Shown: piece after piece, positions 1 to 8,298 of the stretch
Layout of the letters: the number at the start of each line of letters is the position of its first letter
Numbering within the stretch: position 1 is the stretch's first letter
From: Tateyamaria sp947503385
GTDB taxonomy: Bacteria; Pseudomonadota; Alphaproteobacteria; Rhodobacterales; Rhodobacteraceae
Direction of reading: 5' to 3'
Length of the DNA stretch: 64,000 nucleotides
NCBI RefSeq assembly: GCF_051195235.1
Contig: NZ_JBNFZM010000005.1
Location: forward strand, 310,001 to 374,000
Position numbers and translations under genes: made by a program
The notes under the pieces: generated by a model
The model's database searches: none
What the model saw: the letters and a program-made list of their open reading frames with translations, nothing else
Told to the model about the DNA's origin: nothing

Positions 1-1
1 C

Positions 2-20
2 GCCGGGTGATCCGCCCGGC
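2..20 (-). terminator. Possible terminator hairpin after the RTX gene
   Basis: A 6-bp stem (GCCGGG at 2-7 with CCCGGC at 15-20, 7-nt loop) lies just beyond the stop of the RTX gene in its direction of transcription. The window edge hides any U-tract, so this is only a likely terminator. Confidence 0.35.
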
Positions 21-35
21 CCGCGCCGCGCCCGG

Positions 36-1628
36 TCAGAGGATAAAGTCGCCTGCGACCACCTCTTGGACCCAGCGCAGTTCGATCCGCTCGTCTGCCT
101 GCCCGTCGCCGTCATGGTCGATCTGGACATAGTCGCCGTCAAACCGGACCTCGGCACCTGAGCCGCTGAAATCGGCCTCTCCGACATAATCCAAGCCGCC
201 AAATGCGCTCAGGTCGATACGGTCGACCCCGGAATCAAAGCCAAGGATCACATCCGTCGACTTTCGATCCAGACCGCTGTCACCTTGGGCAAAGACAAAG
301 ACATCGCGGCTGTCGCCTGCTTCCCAATCCTTGAGGATATCGCCGCCCGCGCCGCCGATAAACACATCGGCCCCATTGCCGCCGACCAGATCGTCGCGCC
401 CGTCGCCACCGTCGAGCGTATCGGCATCGTTTTCACCAAAAAGCGTGTCGTCGCCCGCGTCCCCGGACAGAGCGTCCGCACCGTCACCACCGCCGATCTT
501 GTCGTTGCCCGCACCACCCGTCACCGTGTCGTCGCCCGTATGGGCCCAGACCGTGTCCCGCCCAGCCCCGGCGGCGATATCATCGTCGCCCCCTTCGCCG
601 TAACCGACGTCGTTGCCATCGCCCAAGGTGATGCGGTCATCACCGTTGCCACCGCCAACCGTGTCCCGGCCAGCGCCCGCGTCGATCACGTCATCACCCT
701 CTTCGCCCCAGATCTTGTCACGGCCACCGCCGCCCCACAGGCTGTCGTCGCCCGTCCCGCCACCCAGCGTGTCCGCGTGAGTGCCGCCCCAGAGCATGTC
801 GTCGCCGCCCTGCCCCCACACCTGATCGCGTCCCGCTCCACCGGACGCGCTGTCATCACCGTCCCCACCGCCCAGCGTGTCGTCGCCGCGTCCGCCCTCA
901 AGCGTGTCATCGCCCGCTTCGCCCCACAACTTGTCGTGGCCGCCTTCGCCCATGAGGTGGTCGTCACCGTCACCTCCGCCCGTCACGTCGTGGCCCGTCC
1001 CGCCATAGACAATGTCGTCACCGATCCCGGCCCAGATCTTGTCATTGCCGCCTTCGGCCTCGAAAATCTCGTCAGCGGCATCAATCACAGCATCACTGTA
1101 GGTGCCGGAAAACAGCGTCTCGCCCGCGTTGGTGCCGTAAACGCGGTTCTCACCGTTCACAAAGTAATTCATCCAACCCGCGACATCCGCGACGGTTTCG
1201 TTCTGATTGCCGTCCTCGTTCTGGAACCGCCCGTCCACAATGCGGAACCCCACATGGTAGATCGCATCTGCCACCGTGTTGATGAAACCGCGGCCCTGAA
1301 ACTGAAACGTGCCGCCATCGCCCTGCACAAGGTGAAAGCCGGTTTCCGCGTTGCCTTCGTCGTCACCGTGCCCAATCAGGAACGTCTCAAAAAGGTCCGC
1401 GTTCCCACGGATGTAAGCCGACAGCGTCCGCAGATCCGCCACAGACAGCTTGCCATCCGCGTTTACGCCCGTGGCGGCCATCGCCGCCTCGATCACCTCG
1501 TTCATCTGGCGTGCAGCATCTGCACCGCCCTGAATATCCGCGTCAGAGATGTTGGCGCGCAGACCGGGATCCATCTCGGTCAGGGTTGCGATGGTCTCAA
1601 GGCTGATGTTGGCTGTTGGCTCTGGCAT
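36..1628 (-). CDS. RTX repeat calcium-binding protein
   Basis: Predicted secreted 530-residue protein. From about residue 165 it is built of glycine- and aspartate-rich nonapeptides of the GGxGxDxLx type (e.g. GGEGNDKIW-like and GGDGDDSL-like units), which bind calcium and fold as a beta-roll in type I secretion substrates; the C-terminus (about 420 to 530) is a non-repeat tail typical of the secretion signal region. The N-terminal 160 residues contain an EF-hand-like stretch (VNADGKLSVADL) and a conserved block (GHGDDEGN, FHLVQGDGG, ADAIYHVGF) that I cannot assign to a function. No N-terminal signal peptide is seen, as expected for type I export. The start at 1628 is preferred over an upstream ATG because AGGAGA precedes it. 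No ABC or HlyD partner is visible; the TolC protein at 21460 could serve as the outer channel (inference). Confidence 0.85.
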   Translation of the reverse strand: MPEPTANISLETIATLTEMDPGLRANISDADIQGGADAARQMNEVIEAAMAATGVNADGKLSVADLRTLSAYIRGNADLFETFLIGHGDDEGNAETGFHLVQGDGGTFQFQGRGFINTVADAIYHVGFRIVDGRFQNEDGNQNETVADVAGWMNYFVNGENRVYGTNAGETLFSGTYSDAVIDAADEIFEAEGGNDKIWAGIGDDIVYGGTGHDVTGGGDGDDHLMGEGGHDKLWGEAGDDTLEGGRGDDTLGGGDGDDSASGGAGRDQVWGQGGDDMLWGGTHADTLGGGTGDDSLWGGGGRDKIWGEEGDDVIDAGAGRDTVGGGNGDDRITLGDGNDVGYGEGGDDDIAAGAGRDTVWAHTGDDTVTGGAGNDKIGGGDGADALSGDAGDDTLFGENDADTLDGGDGRDDLVGGNGADVFIGGAGGDILKDWEAGDSRDVFVFAQGDSGLDRKSTDVILGFDSGVDRIDLSAFGGLDYVGEADFSGSGAEVRFDGDYVQIDHDGDGQADERIELRWVQEVVAGDFIL

Positions 1629-1802
1629 GGAACTGTCTCCTGGCTGGCAATGCGCCATCCCGTTGACAGGTCAGGGACACGCGACCAAGCGCTGGCAACG
1701 CTTCGCCGAGCCTTGGGCGGAAAGCCTCACAATGGACAGTCACCGTTGACATAATCTCGGTACAGGTCCGCCGATACGGCACCGACCGGGACGCAAACGG
1801 CC

Positions 1803-2207
1803 TCAGTCGGATTTGATCAACCTGTCCGCCTTTTTGCGCACCAGCACAGATCGCAGATCGTGCATGGCCAGCAACAGCGCGTCGGTGACGTCCTCAAGCT
1901 GTTCGTCGGTTGCGCGTGACTGTGCCCAGTGGGTCGTGAGGTTCAGGTAGTCGACCGCCCGGTGGATGTCGTCGATATCGCGATGGGCCAGCACCTGCGC
2001 GCGCTCTGCCATCCACGTCTCGATCCGGGCCATGTCTTCTTCGGTCAGGGCACGGTCGCCATGAGGTTTGACCTCACCATTGCGGATATTGATCACCGCA
2101 ATCTGATCCATCTCGATCCGGCGCTGGCGGTTTTCCGTGTCCACACGAAAAACCGCCGCGCCGTTCTCGCGGACCCGGAAATAGTAATCTGGCAGCTCGG
2201 CGCCCAT
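1803..2207 (-). CDS. Conserved hypothetical protein downstream of aspartate aminotransferase
   Basis: 134-residue soluble, acidic protein with no signal peptide or membrane segment; predicted mostly helical in its C-terminal half (WMAERAQVLAHRDIDDIHR). I do not recognise the family. The start at 2207 has a good ribosome-binding site (GAGGAACG, 2210-2217) and sits 11 nt after the aminotransferase stop codon, so the two genes are probably cotranscribed. Longer readings into the aminotransferase gene are not supported by a ribosome-binding site. Confidence 0.7.
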   Translation of the reverse strand: MGAELPDYYFRVRENGAAVFRVDTENRQRRIEMDQIAVINIRNGEVKPHGDRALTEEDMARIETWMAERAQVLAHRDIDDIHRAVDYLNLTTHWAQSRATDEQLEDVTDALLLAMHDLRSVLVRKKADRLIKSD

Positions 2208-2218
2208 CTCGTTCCTCG

Positions 2219-3421
2219 TTACGTCAGTCCCGCACAAAAGGTCTGGATGCGGGTGCAAGCCTCTTTCAGGGCTTCGTCCGACGTAGCGTAGCTGACGCGA
2301 AAGTTCGGCGATACCCCGAATGCAGCCCCGAAAACGACCGCCACGCCGGTTTCCTCCAGCAGCGCAGAAGAGAACGCGGCATCGTCGACGATCTTGGTGC
2401 CACCTTTGGACGTCTTGCCGATGCAGCCCGCAATCGACGGATAAACATAGAACGCACCATCCGGAACGGGGCAGCGGACACCCTCGGCGGCATTCAGCAT
2501 CTCAACCACCATGTCACGGCGCCGTTTGAAAATGGCGTTGTTGGGTGTGATGAAATCCTGCGTGCCGTTCAACGCTTCGACTGCGGCCCACTGGCTGATC
2601 GAACAGGGGTTCGATGTGGACTGCGACTGCACCTTGCGCATGGCCTTGATCAACGGCTCAGGCCCCGCAGCGTAGCCAATCCGCCAGCCGGTCATGGCAT
2701 AGGCTTTGCTGACCCCGTTGACCGTCAGCGTCCGGTCGTAGAGACGCGGCTCGACCTCGACGGGGGTGCAGAATTCGAAATCCCCGTAGACGAGGTGTTC
2801 GTACATGTCGTCGGTCATCACCCACACATGCGGGTGGCGCATCAGCACGTCGGTGATCTGCTTGAGTTCATCGCGGGTGTAGCCCGCGCCGGTGGGGTTC
2901 GAGGGCGAGTTGAAAATCAGCCACTTGGTCTTGTCGGTGATGCAGCTTTCAAGCTGGTCCGCCGTCAGCTTGAACCCGGTCTGCAACGACGCCTCGGCAA
3001 TCACCGGCGTGCCGCCCGCCAGCAGCACCATGTCGGGGTAGCTGACCCAGTAGGGTGCGGGAATAACCACTTCGTCCCCTTCGTTCAGGGTCGCCATCAG
3101 CGCGTTGTACAGAATCTGCTTGCCGCCCGTGCCCACGGTCACCTGCGCTGGCGTGTAGTCCAGCCCGTTGTCCCGCTTGAACTTGGCCACGATGGCCGCT
3201 TTCAGTTCGGCGATGCCGTCGACGGCGGTGTATTTCGTTTTGCCCGCCGCAATGGCCGCCACGGCGGCGTCCTTGATGTTTTGCGGCGTATCAAAGTCGG
3301 GCTCGCCGGCACCAAGGCCGATGATGTCGCGCCCTTCGGCCTTCAGCGCGGCCACCTTGCCCGTCAGGGCAACGGTCGGAGACGGTTTGACGCGGTCGAG
3401 TGTCGCGGAAAGGAATGTCAT
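2219..3421 (-). CDS. aatA: Aspartate aminotransferase (class I PLP)
   Basis: 400-residue fold-type I PLP enzyme that interconverts aspartate and 2-oxoglutarate with oxaloacetate and glutamate; in alphaproteobacteria members of this subgroup may also act on prephenate. The sequence shows the N-terminal LGAGEPDFDTP substrate-loop motif (36-46), NSPSNPTG (171-178) around the PLP-binding Asn, the TDDMYEHL strand with its Asp and Tyr, the Schiff-base lysine K239 in SKAYAMTGWRIG, and a C-terminal SYATS motif carrying the carboxylate-binding Arg just before it. The start MTFLSAT at 3421 matches the family; the open frame upstream is GC-rich readthrough. It is divergent from the XRE regulator 92 bp away and probably cotranscribed with the small gene downstream. 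Confidence 0.93.
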   Translation of the reverse strand: MTFLSATLDRVKPSPTVALTGKVAALKAEGRDIIGLGAGEPDFDTPQNIKDAAVAAIAAGKTKYTAVDGIAELKAAIVAKFKRDNGLDYTPAQVTVGTGGKQILYNALMATLNEGDEVVIPAPYWVSYPDMVLLAGGTPVIAEASLQTGFKLTADQLESCITDKTKWLIFNSPSNPTGAGYTRDELKQITDVLMRHPHVWVMTDDMYEHLVYGDFEFCTPVEVEPRLYDRTLTVNGVSKAYAMTGWRIGYAAGPEPLIKAMRKVQSQSTSNPCSISQWAAVEALNGTQDFITPNNAIFKRRRDMVVEMLNAAEGVRCPVPDGAFYVYPSIAGCIGKTSKGGTKIVDDAAFSSALLEETGVAVVFGAAFGVSPNFRVSYATSDEALKEACTRIQTFCAGLT

Positions 3422-3513
3422 GCTGGGCCTCGGAGGATTACGGGTGTAGGTGGTTGCGTGATACGCACCCTGCGGCAGCCGATCAACCGCACAATCCGCC
3501 AAGGAGACGGCCC

Positions 3514-3912
3514 ATGGAAGATCAGCAAGATTGGTACAGCGACGACGCAGCAACCTTTGGTGACCGGGTTGCAGGCGCGCGCGAACAGGCGGGCATGACC
3601 CAGAAACAGCTGGCCAAGCGGCTGGGCGTGCGTCTGTCCACCGTCCGCGCATGGGAAGACGATCTGAGCGAGCCGCGCGCCAACCGCCTGTCGATCATGG
3701 CGGGCATTCTGAATGTCTCGATGATGTGGCTGATCACTGGCGAGGGCGAAGGCGTCGATGCCCCAACGGATGTAACCCCGGTCAACGACACCGTGCGCGA
3801 TCTGATGATCGAGATGCGTGACCTGCGCGCCGATCTTCTCAAACGTGCCGAACAGGTTGGACGGCTGGAAAAACGCCTGCGCGCGGCCATGAACGAGACG
3901 CCAGATGGCTGA
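3514..3912 (+). CDS. XRE-family helix-turn-helix regulator
   Basis: 132-residue DNA-binding protein. Residues about 13 to 70 form a Cro/CI-type helix-turn-helix (REQAGMTQKQLAKRLGVRLSTVRAWE), followed by a short linker and a C-terminal segment (about 95 to 130, DLMIEMRDLRADLLKRAEQVGRLEKRLR) that looks like a coiled coil and could dimerise. The start follows AAGGAG (3501-3506). The stop overlaps the sdhE start by 8 nt, so the two are translationally coupled; coupling of a regulator with a succinate dehydrogenase assembly factor is a positional fact, not proof of regulation of sdh. Confidence 0.87.
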   Translation: MEDQQDWYSDDAATFGDRVAGAREQAGMTQKQLAKRLGVRLSTVRAWEDDLSEPRANRLSIMAGILNVSMMWLITGEGEGVDAPTDVTPVNDTVRDLMIEMRDLRADLLKRAEQVGRLEKRLRAAMNETPDG

Positions 3913-4165
3913 GGAACCGCGCGACCATAAGATCAAGCGGCTGCACATGCGGTCAATGCGGCGCGGGATCAAGGAGATGGACCTGATCCTGTCAGCCTAT
4001 GCACAGGCCGAACTGGCGCAGATGTCGGATGCGCGCATGGCGCTTTATGATTCGCTGCTGAGCGAGAATGACCAGGATTTGTACCAGTGGGTCACCGGTC
4101 AGTCCGCCGCACCGGACCAGTTCGCCGAGATGATATCTGAAATCTCGATGGTGTTTCAGAAATAG
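3905..4165 (+). CDS. sdhE: FAD assembly factor SdhE (succinate dehydrogenase assembly factor 2)
   Basis: 86-residue cytoplasmic protein of the SdhE/Sdh5 (DUF339) family, which promotes covalent attachment of FAD to the succinate dehydrogenase flavoprotein. The diagnostic RGxxE motif is present as R20-G21-I-K-E24, followed by the family's helix LILSAYAQAEL and the typical aromatic segment DQDLYQWVTGQ near residue 55. Length equals the family norm (80 to 95 residues). It overlaps the upstream XRE gene by 8 nt. Confidence 0.93.
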   Translation: MAEEPRDHKIKRLHMRSMRRGIKEMDLILSAYAQAELAQMSDARMALYDSLLSENDQDLYQWVTGQSAAPDQFAEMISEISMVFQK

Positions 4166-4219
4166 ATTCAAAGCCTTACGTCTTTAACCGAAAATTTCCG
4201 AATCCCCCCCATTTTGACT

Positions 4220-4239
4220 TCCGAGCAGATTTACTCGGA
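4220..4239 (+). promoter_or_regulatory. Inverted repeat covering the ldtR ribosome-binding site
   Basis: TCCGAG (4220-4225) and CTCGGA (4234-4239) form a perfect 6-bp inverted repeat with an 8-nt loop just before the MarR-family start at 4248. The right arm includes most of the CGGAG ribosome-binding site, so it may act as an RNA hairpin or as an operator for autoregulation. Function is inferred only. Confidence 0.4.
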
Positions 4240-4247
4240 GACGTCGG

Positions 4248-4766
4248 ATGAGCGTTCAAGACCCGATACAGACTATTCCTGGCACCAATGATGCTGGCAC
4301 TGACCGTGGTTTCATGGTGGCCTATCTGGAAGCGCTTTCGCTTGTAGAACGGCTGCACCGCCTGTTGCTGGACGTCATCAAAGATGAGTTCGAACGCGTT
4401 GGCGTTCTTGAGATCAATGCCGTGCAGGCGCTGCTGTTGTTCAACATCGGCGACAACGAAGTGACCGCAGGCGAATTGAAAAGCCGCGGTTACTATCAGG
4501 GCTCCAACGTCAGCTACAACCTCAAGAAACTGGTTGAGATGGGCTATATGCACCATCAACGCTGCGAGATTGACCGCCGGTCGGTCCGTGTGCGCCTGAC
4601 GGAAAAGGGCCGGCATATCCGTGTCGTGGTCTCGGAACTGTTCGAACGTCACGCAGAGGGTCTGCAAGCCCGCGGTGTGCTGGGTCCCGAAGGGATCACC
4701 GACATCACCGGATCGCTGAAGCGGGTCGAACGCTACTGGACTGATCAGATACGCTACATCTACTAG
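4248..4766 (+). CDS. LdtR-like MarR-family winged-helix regulator
   Basis: 172-residue winged-helix regulator. Residues about 40 to 140 carry a MarR fold: a helix-turn-helix (VTAGELKSRGYYQGSNVSYNLKKL) and a wing with the typical basic segment (CEIDRRSVRVRLTEKG). The conserved GYYQGSNVSYNLKKLVEMGY stretch resembles LdtR, an alphaproteobacterial regulator described in Liberibacter as controlling an L,D-transpeptidase; PetP-type regulators of Rhodobacter are an alternative relative. It stands alone, convergent with the DUF2235 gene, with an inverted repeat over its ribosome-binding site. Confidence 0.82.
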   Translation: MSVQDPIQTIPGTNDAGTDRGFMVAYLEALSLVERLHRLLLDVIKDEFERVGVLEINAVQALLLFNIGDNEVTAGELKSRGYYQGSNVSYNLKKLVEMGYMHHQRCEIDRRSVRVRLTEKGRHIRVVVSELFERHAEGLQARGVLGPEGITDITGSLKRVERYWTDQIRYIY

Positions 4767-4768
4767 GC

Positions 4769-5857
4769 TCAGGCGACGTCCGCGCCGCCTCGCCAACTGG
4801 CCAGCCTGTCTGCCCAAGTGGGCGGCGGCGGACCCTGCGCAACGGACGGGTGCACCCGCTCGGACGGGTCGAGACCGATCCTGCGCGCGCGGCGGGTGAT
4901 GAACCACCGGCCATAGCCGGCAAAGGTTCCGATCGAGGCGGCCATGGGGTCTTGCGCATACCGCCCGGCCCACCCTTCGGGCAGCGGCAGCCCACAGGTT
5001 TCGGCCTGCTCCATCATCCAGACCAGCGGAATATTCGACAAGGGGCGCGCCCAGTTGCGATGGGCAAGCTGGCCGCCAACGTCACCATGGGTGCCGCGAA
5101 ACCACATCTGCACCAGATGCCCGTCCCAATCATCGGTCGTGTCCCACATCACCGGCGCATAGGCCACCCGTGTCTCGTTGCGCGCAAGGGCGTGGAACCC
5201 GCGCTTGACCGACTTGCCCAGATGATGGTTGTGGAACGCATGGCGTGGCGCGCTCATCCGCCAGAGCACCGGCATGTTCAGCCCCAGCGATTTGACCGTA
5301 TCCCAGACGCCGATCATCTCGATCTCGACCGTCTCGTGGCATGTATTGCGCGCAAATGTCTGCGCCGCAGCACTGTCCGGCGTGCATTCATAATGCCGGT
5401 AGATCGTCCGGATGTTGCGCTCGGTCGCATGTTGCGCCTTGAGAAGCCCCACGCGATCAATCACTCCGGCAAGCGACCGGATTGCATAGGCCCCGCGCGA
5501 ATACCCCAGCAGGTAAATCTGGTCGCCGGGCCGGTAGCGCGAGGCGAGATATCCGTAGGCTCGCCTGATCTGACGATTGATCCCGCGGCCAAAAACAACG
5601 TCGCCCGCCCGCCGCCAATGCGACCATTGCAGACCCGGTTCGTAATACACAGACACCGAATTGTCGGTCTCGTGCAGCAGCTTGGCCGCCAACCCGGCAT
5701 TGGTCTCTTCGCCCGGCTCCAGCGTCGACATGGTACCGTCAATGATGATCACATGGGTGGTCTGGCCCCGCACAGGCGGGTCCACCTCCGGCAGTCCCTT
5801 GCCAAAGCGCCCCTGTAACCAGTGGGCAATGCGTTTATTCAGCCGCGATAGCACCAT
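4769..5857 (-). CDS. DUF2235 alpha/beta-hydrolase
   Basis: 362-residue predicted serine hydrolase. The DUF2235 signature is visible: a start-of-fold strand TTHVIIIDGT (33-42), a nucleophile elbow LLGYSRGAYAIR with Ser120, and the conserved GVWDTVKSLG and WFRGTHGDVGG blocks (catalytic acid and His region). Some DUF2235 proteins are phospholipase effectors of type VI secretion, but no secretion genes are nearby, so a housekeeping or storage role is equally possible. The start at 5857 lies inside the end of the upstream molybdenum hydroxylase gene (23-nt overlap), suggesting cotranscription. An N-terminal extension to 5917 is not needed. Confidence 0.8.
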   Translation of the reverse strand: MVLSRLNKRIAHWLQGRFGKGLPEVDPPVRGQTTHVIIIDGTMSTLEPGEETNAGLAAKLLHETDNSVSVYYEPGLQWSHWRRAGDVVFGRGINRQIRRAYGYLASRYRPGDQIYLLGYSRGAYAIRSLAGVIDRVGLLKAQHATERNIRTIYRHYECTPDSAAAQTFARNTCHETVEIEMIGVWDTVKSLGLNMPVLWRMSAPRHAFHNHHLGKSVKRGFHALARNETRVAYAPVMWDTTDDWDGHLVQMWFRGTHGDVGGQLAHRNWARPLSNIPLVWMMEQAETCGLPLPEGWAGRYAQDPMAASIGTFAGYGRWFITRRARRIGLDPSERVHPSVAQGPPPPTWADRLASWRGGADVA

Positions 5858-8132
5858 GCTGCAGCAATTCCCAAACACGTCGCGGTGTGAACGGCATATC
5901 CGCCTGACGCACGCCACGCTCCCAAAGCGCGTCCTGCACCGCGTTGGACACCGCGGCCAACGCGCCCACCGTACCCGCTTCGCCGCAGCCTTTCATCCCC
6001 ATGATGTTGGCTGTGGACGGAACCGGTTCGGACGTGAACCCAATCATGGGAACGTCGCCCGCACGCGGCAAGGCGTAATCCATGAACGTTGCCGTGAGCA
6101 ACTGCCCGTCTTCGTCAAATTGTACATGTTCGGTCAGTGCCTGACCAATGCCCTGCACTACGCCGCCATGCACCTGACCTTCGGCCAGCATCGGGTTGAT
6201 AAGGTTCCCAAAATCGTCAACGACCGTGTACCGGTCCGTTGTTACCACGCCCGTGTCCGGGTCGATCACGACCTCGGCAACGTGGCACCCATTGGGAAAG
6301 CTGCGCGCCTCCAGTGTGACGCGGCGTTCATGCACCATCAGATCATCACGTCCCGCCTCACGCGCCATCTCGGCCACCTCGATCATCGTGGGGGTCAGGT
6401 TTGTCCCTTCGACCCGGAACCGCTCGTCGTCAAAGCTGATCTCGGAGGCCGGCACACCCGTCTCATCGCTCAGAAATGCGGCAAACCCTTCGATCATCGC
6501 GCCGACCGTGGCCAGCGTGGCATTGTTCTGCACCGTCACGGACCGGGACCCGCCCGTACCGCCACCCTGTTTGATCTTGTCGCTGTCGCCTTGGATGACG
6601 TCGATCATATCCACAGGCACACCGGTCTGATCGCTCAGGAACTGGGCATAGACCGTCTCGTGCCCCTGCCCGTTCGACTGCGTGCCCACGTAGATCAGCA
6701 CGCGCCCGTCGTCGGCAAACTCGACCTTGGTCGTCTCCGCCGGGTCGCCCAAGATGCTTTCGATGTAGTAGCACAGGCCAAGGCCCCGCATCCGCCCCGC
6801 TTCAGCGTCCGCCGCCTTGCGCGCCGCAAATCCTGCGAGGTCCGCTTCACTTTCCGCGCGCCGCAGCACCTTGTCGAAATCACCAACGTCATAAGTCTCG
6901 CCCACGGGCGTGTCATAAGGGAACTGGTCCGGCCTGATGAAATTGCGCCGACGCAGCGCCAACGGATCCATGTCCAATTCGCGCGCGGCCCGGTCCATCA
7001 CCCGCTCCAGCACGTAAATCGCCTCGGGCCGCCCGGCCCCCCGATAGGCATCGACCTGTGTGGTGTTGGTAAAGAACCCTTCGGAGCGCATGAAGATCGT
7101 CTGGATGTCATAGACCCCTGTCAGCACGCGGGAATATAGCTGCGTCTGGATCGCCTGCGCAAATTGCGAGTTATAGGCCCCCATATTCGCCTTGATGTGG
7201 CTGCGATAGGCGGTGATGCGCCCGTCGGCGTCAAAGGCGAGTTCGGCGAGCGTCGTCAGATCGCGCCCGGCATTGTCCGACAGCATCGCCTCTGTGCGTT
7301 CCGACATCCAACGCACCGGATGCCGCAGCGCGCGGGCAGCAAAGGGCACAAGGATGTTTTCCGGGTAGATAAACGCCTTCATCCCAAACCCGCCACCGGT
7401 GTCTGGGTTGGTCACACGCACATCGCCCGCATCCATGCCCAACGCGGCCGAGATGATGCCCTTGGGACCCCAGACGCCCTGCCCGTTCACAGCCACATGC
7501 AGCCGGTCGCCTTCCATCTGGGCATAGCACCCGCGCGGCTCCATCGCGTTCACGATCACGCGGTTGTCCCCAACCTCAAGGCGGACCACATGCGCGGCCG
7601 CATCAAAGGCCGCATCTGTCGCATCCGCATCGCCCAGCCCCCAGTCATAGGCCACATTGTCAGGTGCCGTGCCATGCAGCGTTTCACCGCCTGCGGCCAG
7701 ATCCATCTTGGCGGGCAACTCGTCATAGTCGAATTCGATCAACTCGGCCGCATCCCGCGCCTGCGCCAGCGTGTCCGCCACCACCAGCGCCACAGGCTCG
7801 CCCACAAATCGCACCCGGTCCTTCGCCAGCACGTGACGATCCGTTTTGGCCCCGTCACTGCCGTCCTGATTCTTGACCAGCGTCGCAGAGATCATCGAGT
7901 TCACCCCTGCGGCCTCAAGGTCGGCCAGCGTGTAGACCGCCCGCACCCCATCGGCGTCGCGCGCATCACTGACGTCCAGCGTCGTGATCACCGCATGGGC
8001 CACCGGCGACCGGAACACAAAGGTCTGGTAGGCATTGGCCGGTGCGATATCGTCCACATACCGTCCCTCTCCGGTCAGAAAGCGGATGTCTTCGCGGCGG
8101 GTGACGGGCTGGCTTTTTCCGAATTTTTCCAT
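5835..8132 (-). CDS. Molybdenum hydroxylase large subunit (xanthine dehydrogenase / CoxL form II family)
   Basis: 765-residue molybdopterin-binding subunit of the xanthine oxidase family. An N-terminal a/b hammerhead domain (about 18 to 140) is followed by the Moco-binding domain. It carries AYRGAGRP (362-369), the form II signature, not the AYRCSFR of true CO dehydrogenase, so CO oxidation is unlikely; the catalytic Glu lies near the C-terminus in KGCGEAGTVGA. The substrate is unknown (N-heterocycles or aldehydes are usual). The FAD and iron-sulfur subunits that normally accompany it are not adjacent: upstream is the divergent valS and downstream a DUF2235 hydrolase. Confidence 0.87.
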   Translation of the reverse strand: MEKFGKSQPVTRREDIRFLTGEGRYVDDIAPANAYQTFVFRSPVAHAVITTLDVSDARDADGVRAVYTLADLEAAGVNSMISATLVKNQDGSDGAKTDRHVLAKDRVRFVGEPVALVVADTLAQARDAAELIEFDYDELPAKMDLAAGGETLHGTAPDNVAYDWGLGDADATDAAFDAAAHVVRLEVGDNRVIVNAMEPRGCYAQMEGDRLHVAVNGQGVWGPKGIISAALGMDAGDVRVTNPDTGGGFGMKAFIYPENILVPFAARALRHPVRWMSERTEAMLSDNAGRDLTTLAELAFDADGRITAYRSHIKANMGAYNSQFAQAIQTQLYSRVLTGVYDIQTIFMRSEGFFTNTTQVDAYRGAGRPEAIYVLERVMDRAARELDMDPLALRRRNFIRPDQFPYDTPVGETYDVGDFDKVLRRAESEADLAGFAARKAADAEAGRMRGLGLCYYIESILGDPAETTKVEFADDGRVLIYVGTQSNGQGHETVYAQFLSDQTGVPVDMIDVIQGDSDKIKQGGGTGGSRSVTVQNNATLATVGAMIEGFAAFLSDETGVPASEISFDDERFRVEGTNLTPTMIEVAEMAREAGRDDLMVHERRVTLEARSFPNGCHVAEVVIDPDTGVVTTDRYTVVDDFGNLINPMLAEGQVHGGVVQGIGQALTEHVQFDEDGQLLTATFMDYALPRAGDVPMIGFTSEPVPSTANIMGMKGCGEAGTVGALAAVSNAVQDALWERGVRQADMPFTPRRVWELLQHGAIAAE

Positions 8133-8298
8133 GGGGGGCTCCTTGGGCGCGGCGGGCGCTTGTGCTTGCTGCGAACCTAGCGGCTGTGCCTTGCGTGTCC
8201 AGACCGCTTATCCACTCCTGAGGGCGCGCAAACGCCTTATTGCCCCGCCCCCGCCCCTTCGCTATCTCACGGCTCAACAAACGAAAGGGATCAGGCCG

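Noticed and set aside
285..1754. A 489-codon open frame antisense to the RTX gene
   Set aside because: It mirrors the repetitive GC-rich RTX coding strand, has repetitive Val/Ala-rich translation, and no ribosome-binding site; the minus-strand RTX protein is unmistakable.
8035..8298. 88-residue N-terminal extension of valS
   Set aside because: The extra sequence overlaps the divergent gene's start and lacks ValRS similarity; MALGKFNAKEAE at 8299 has a ribosome-binding site.
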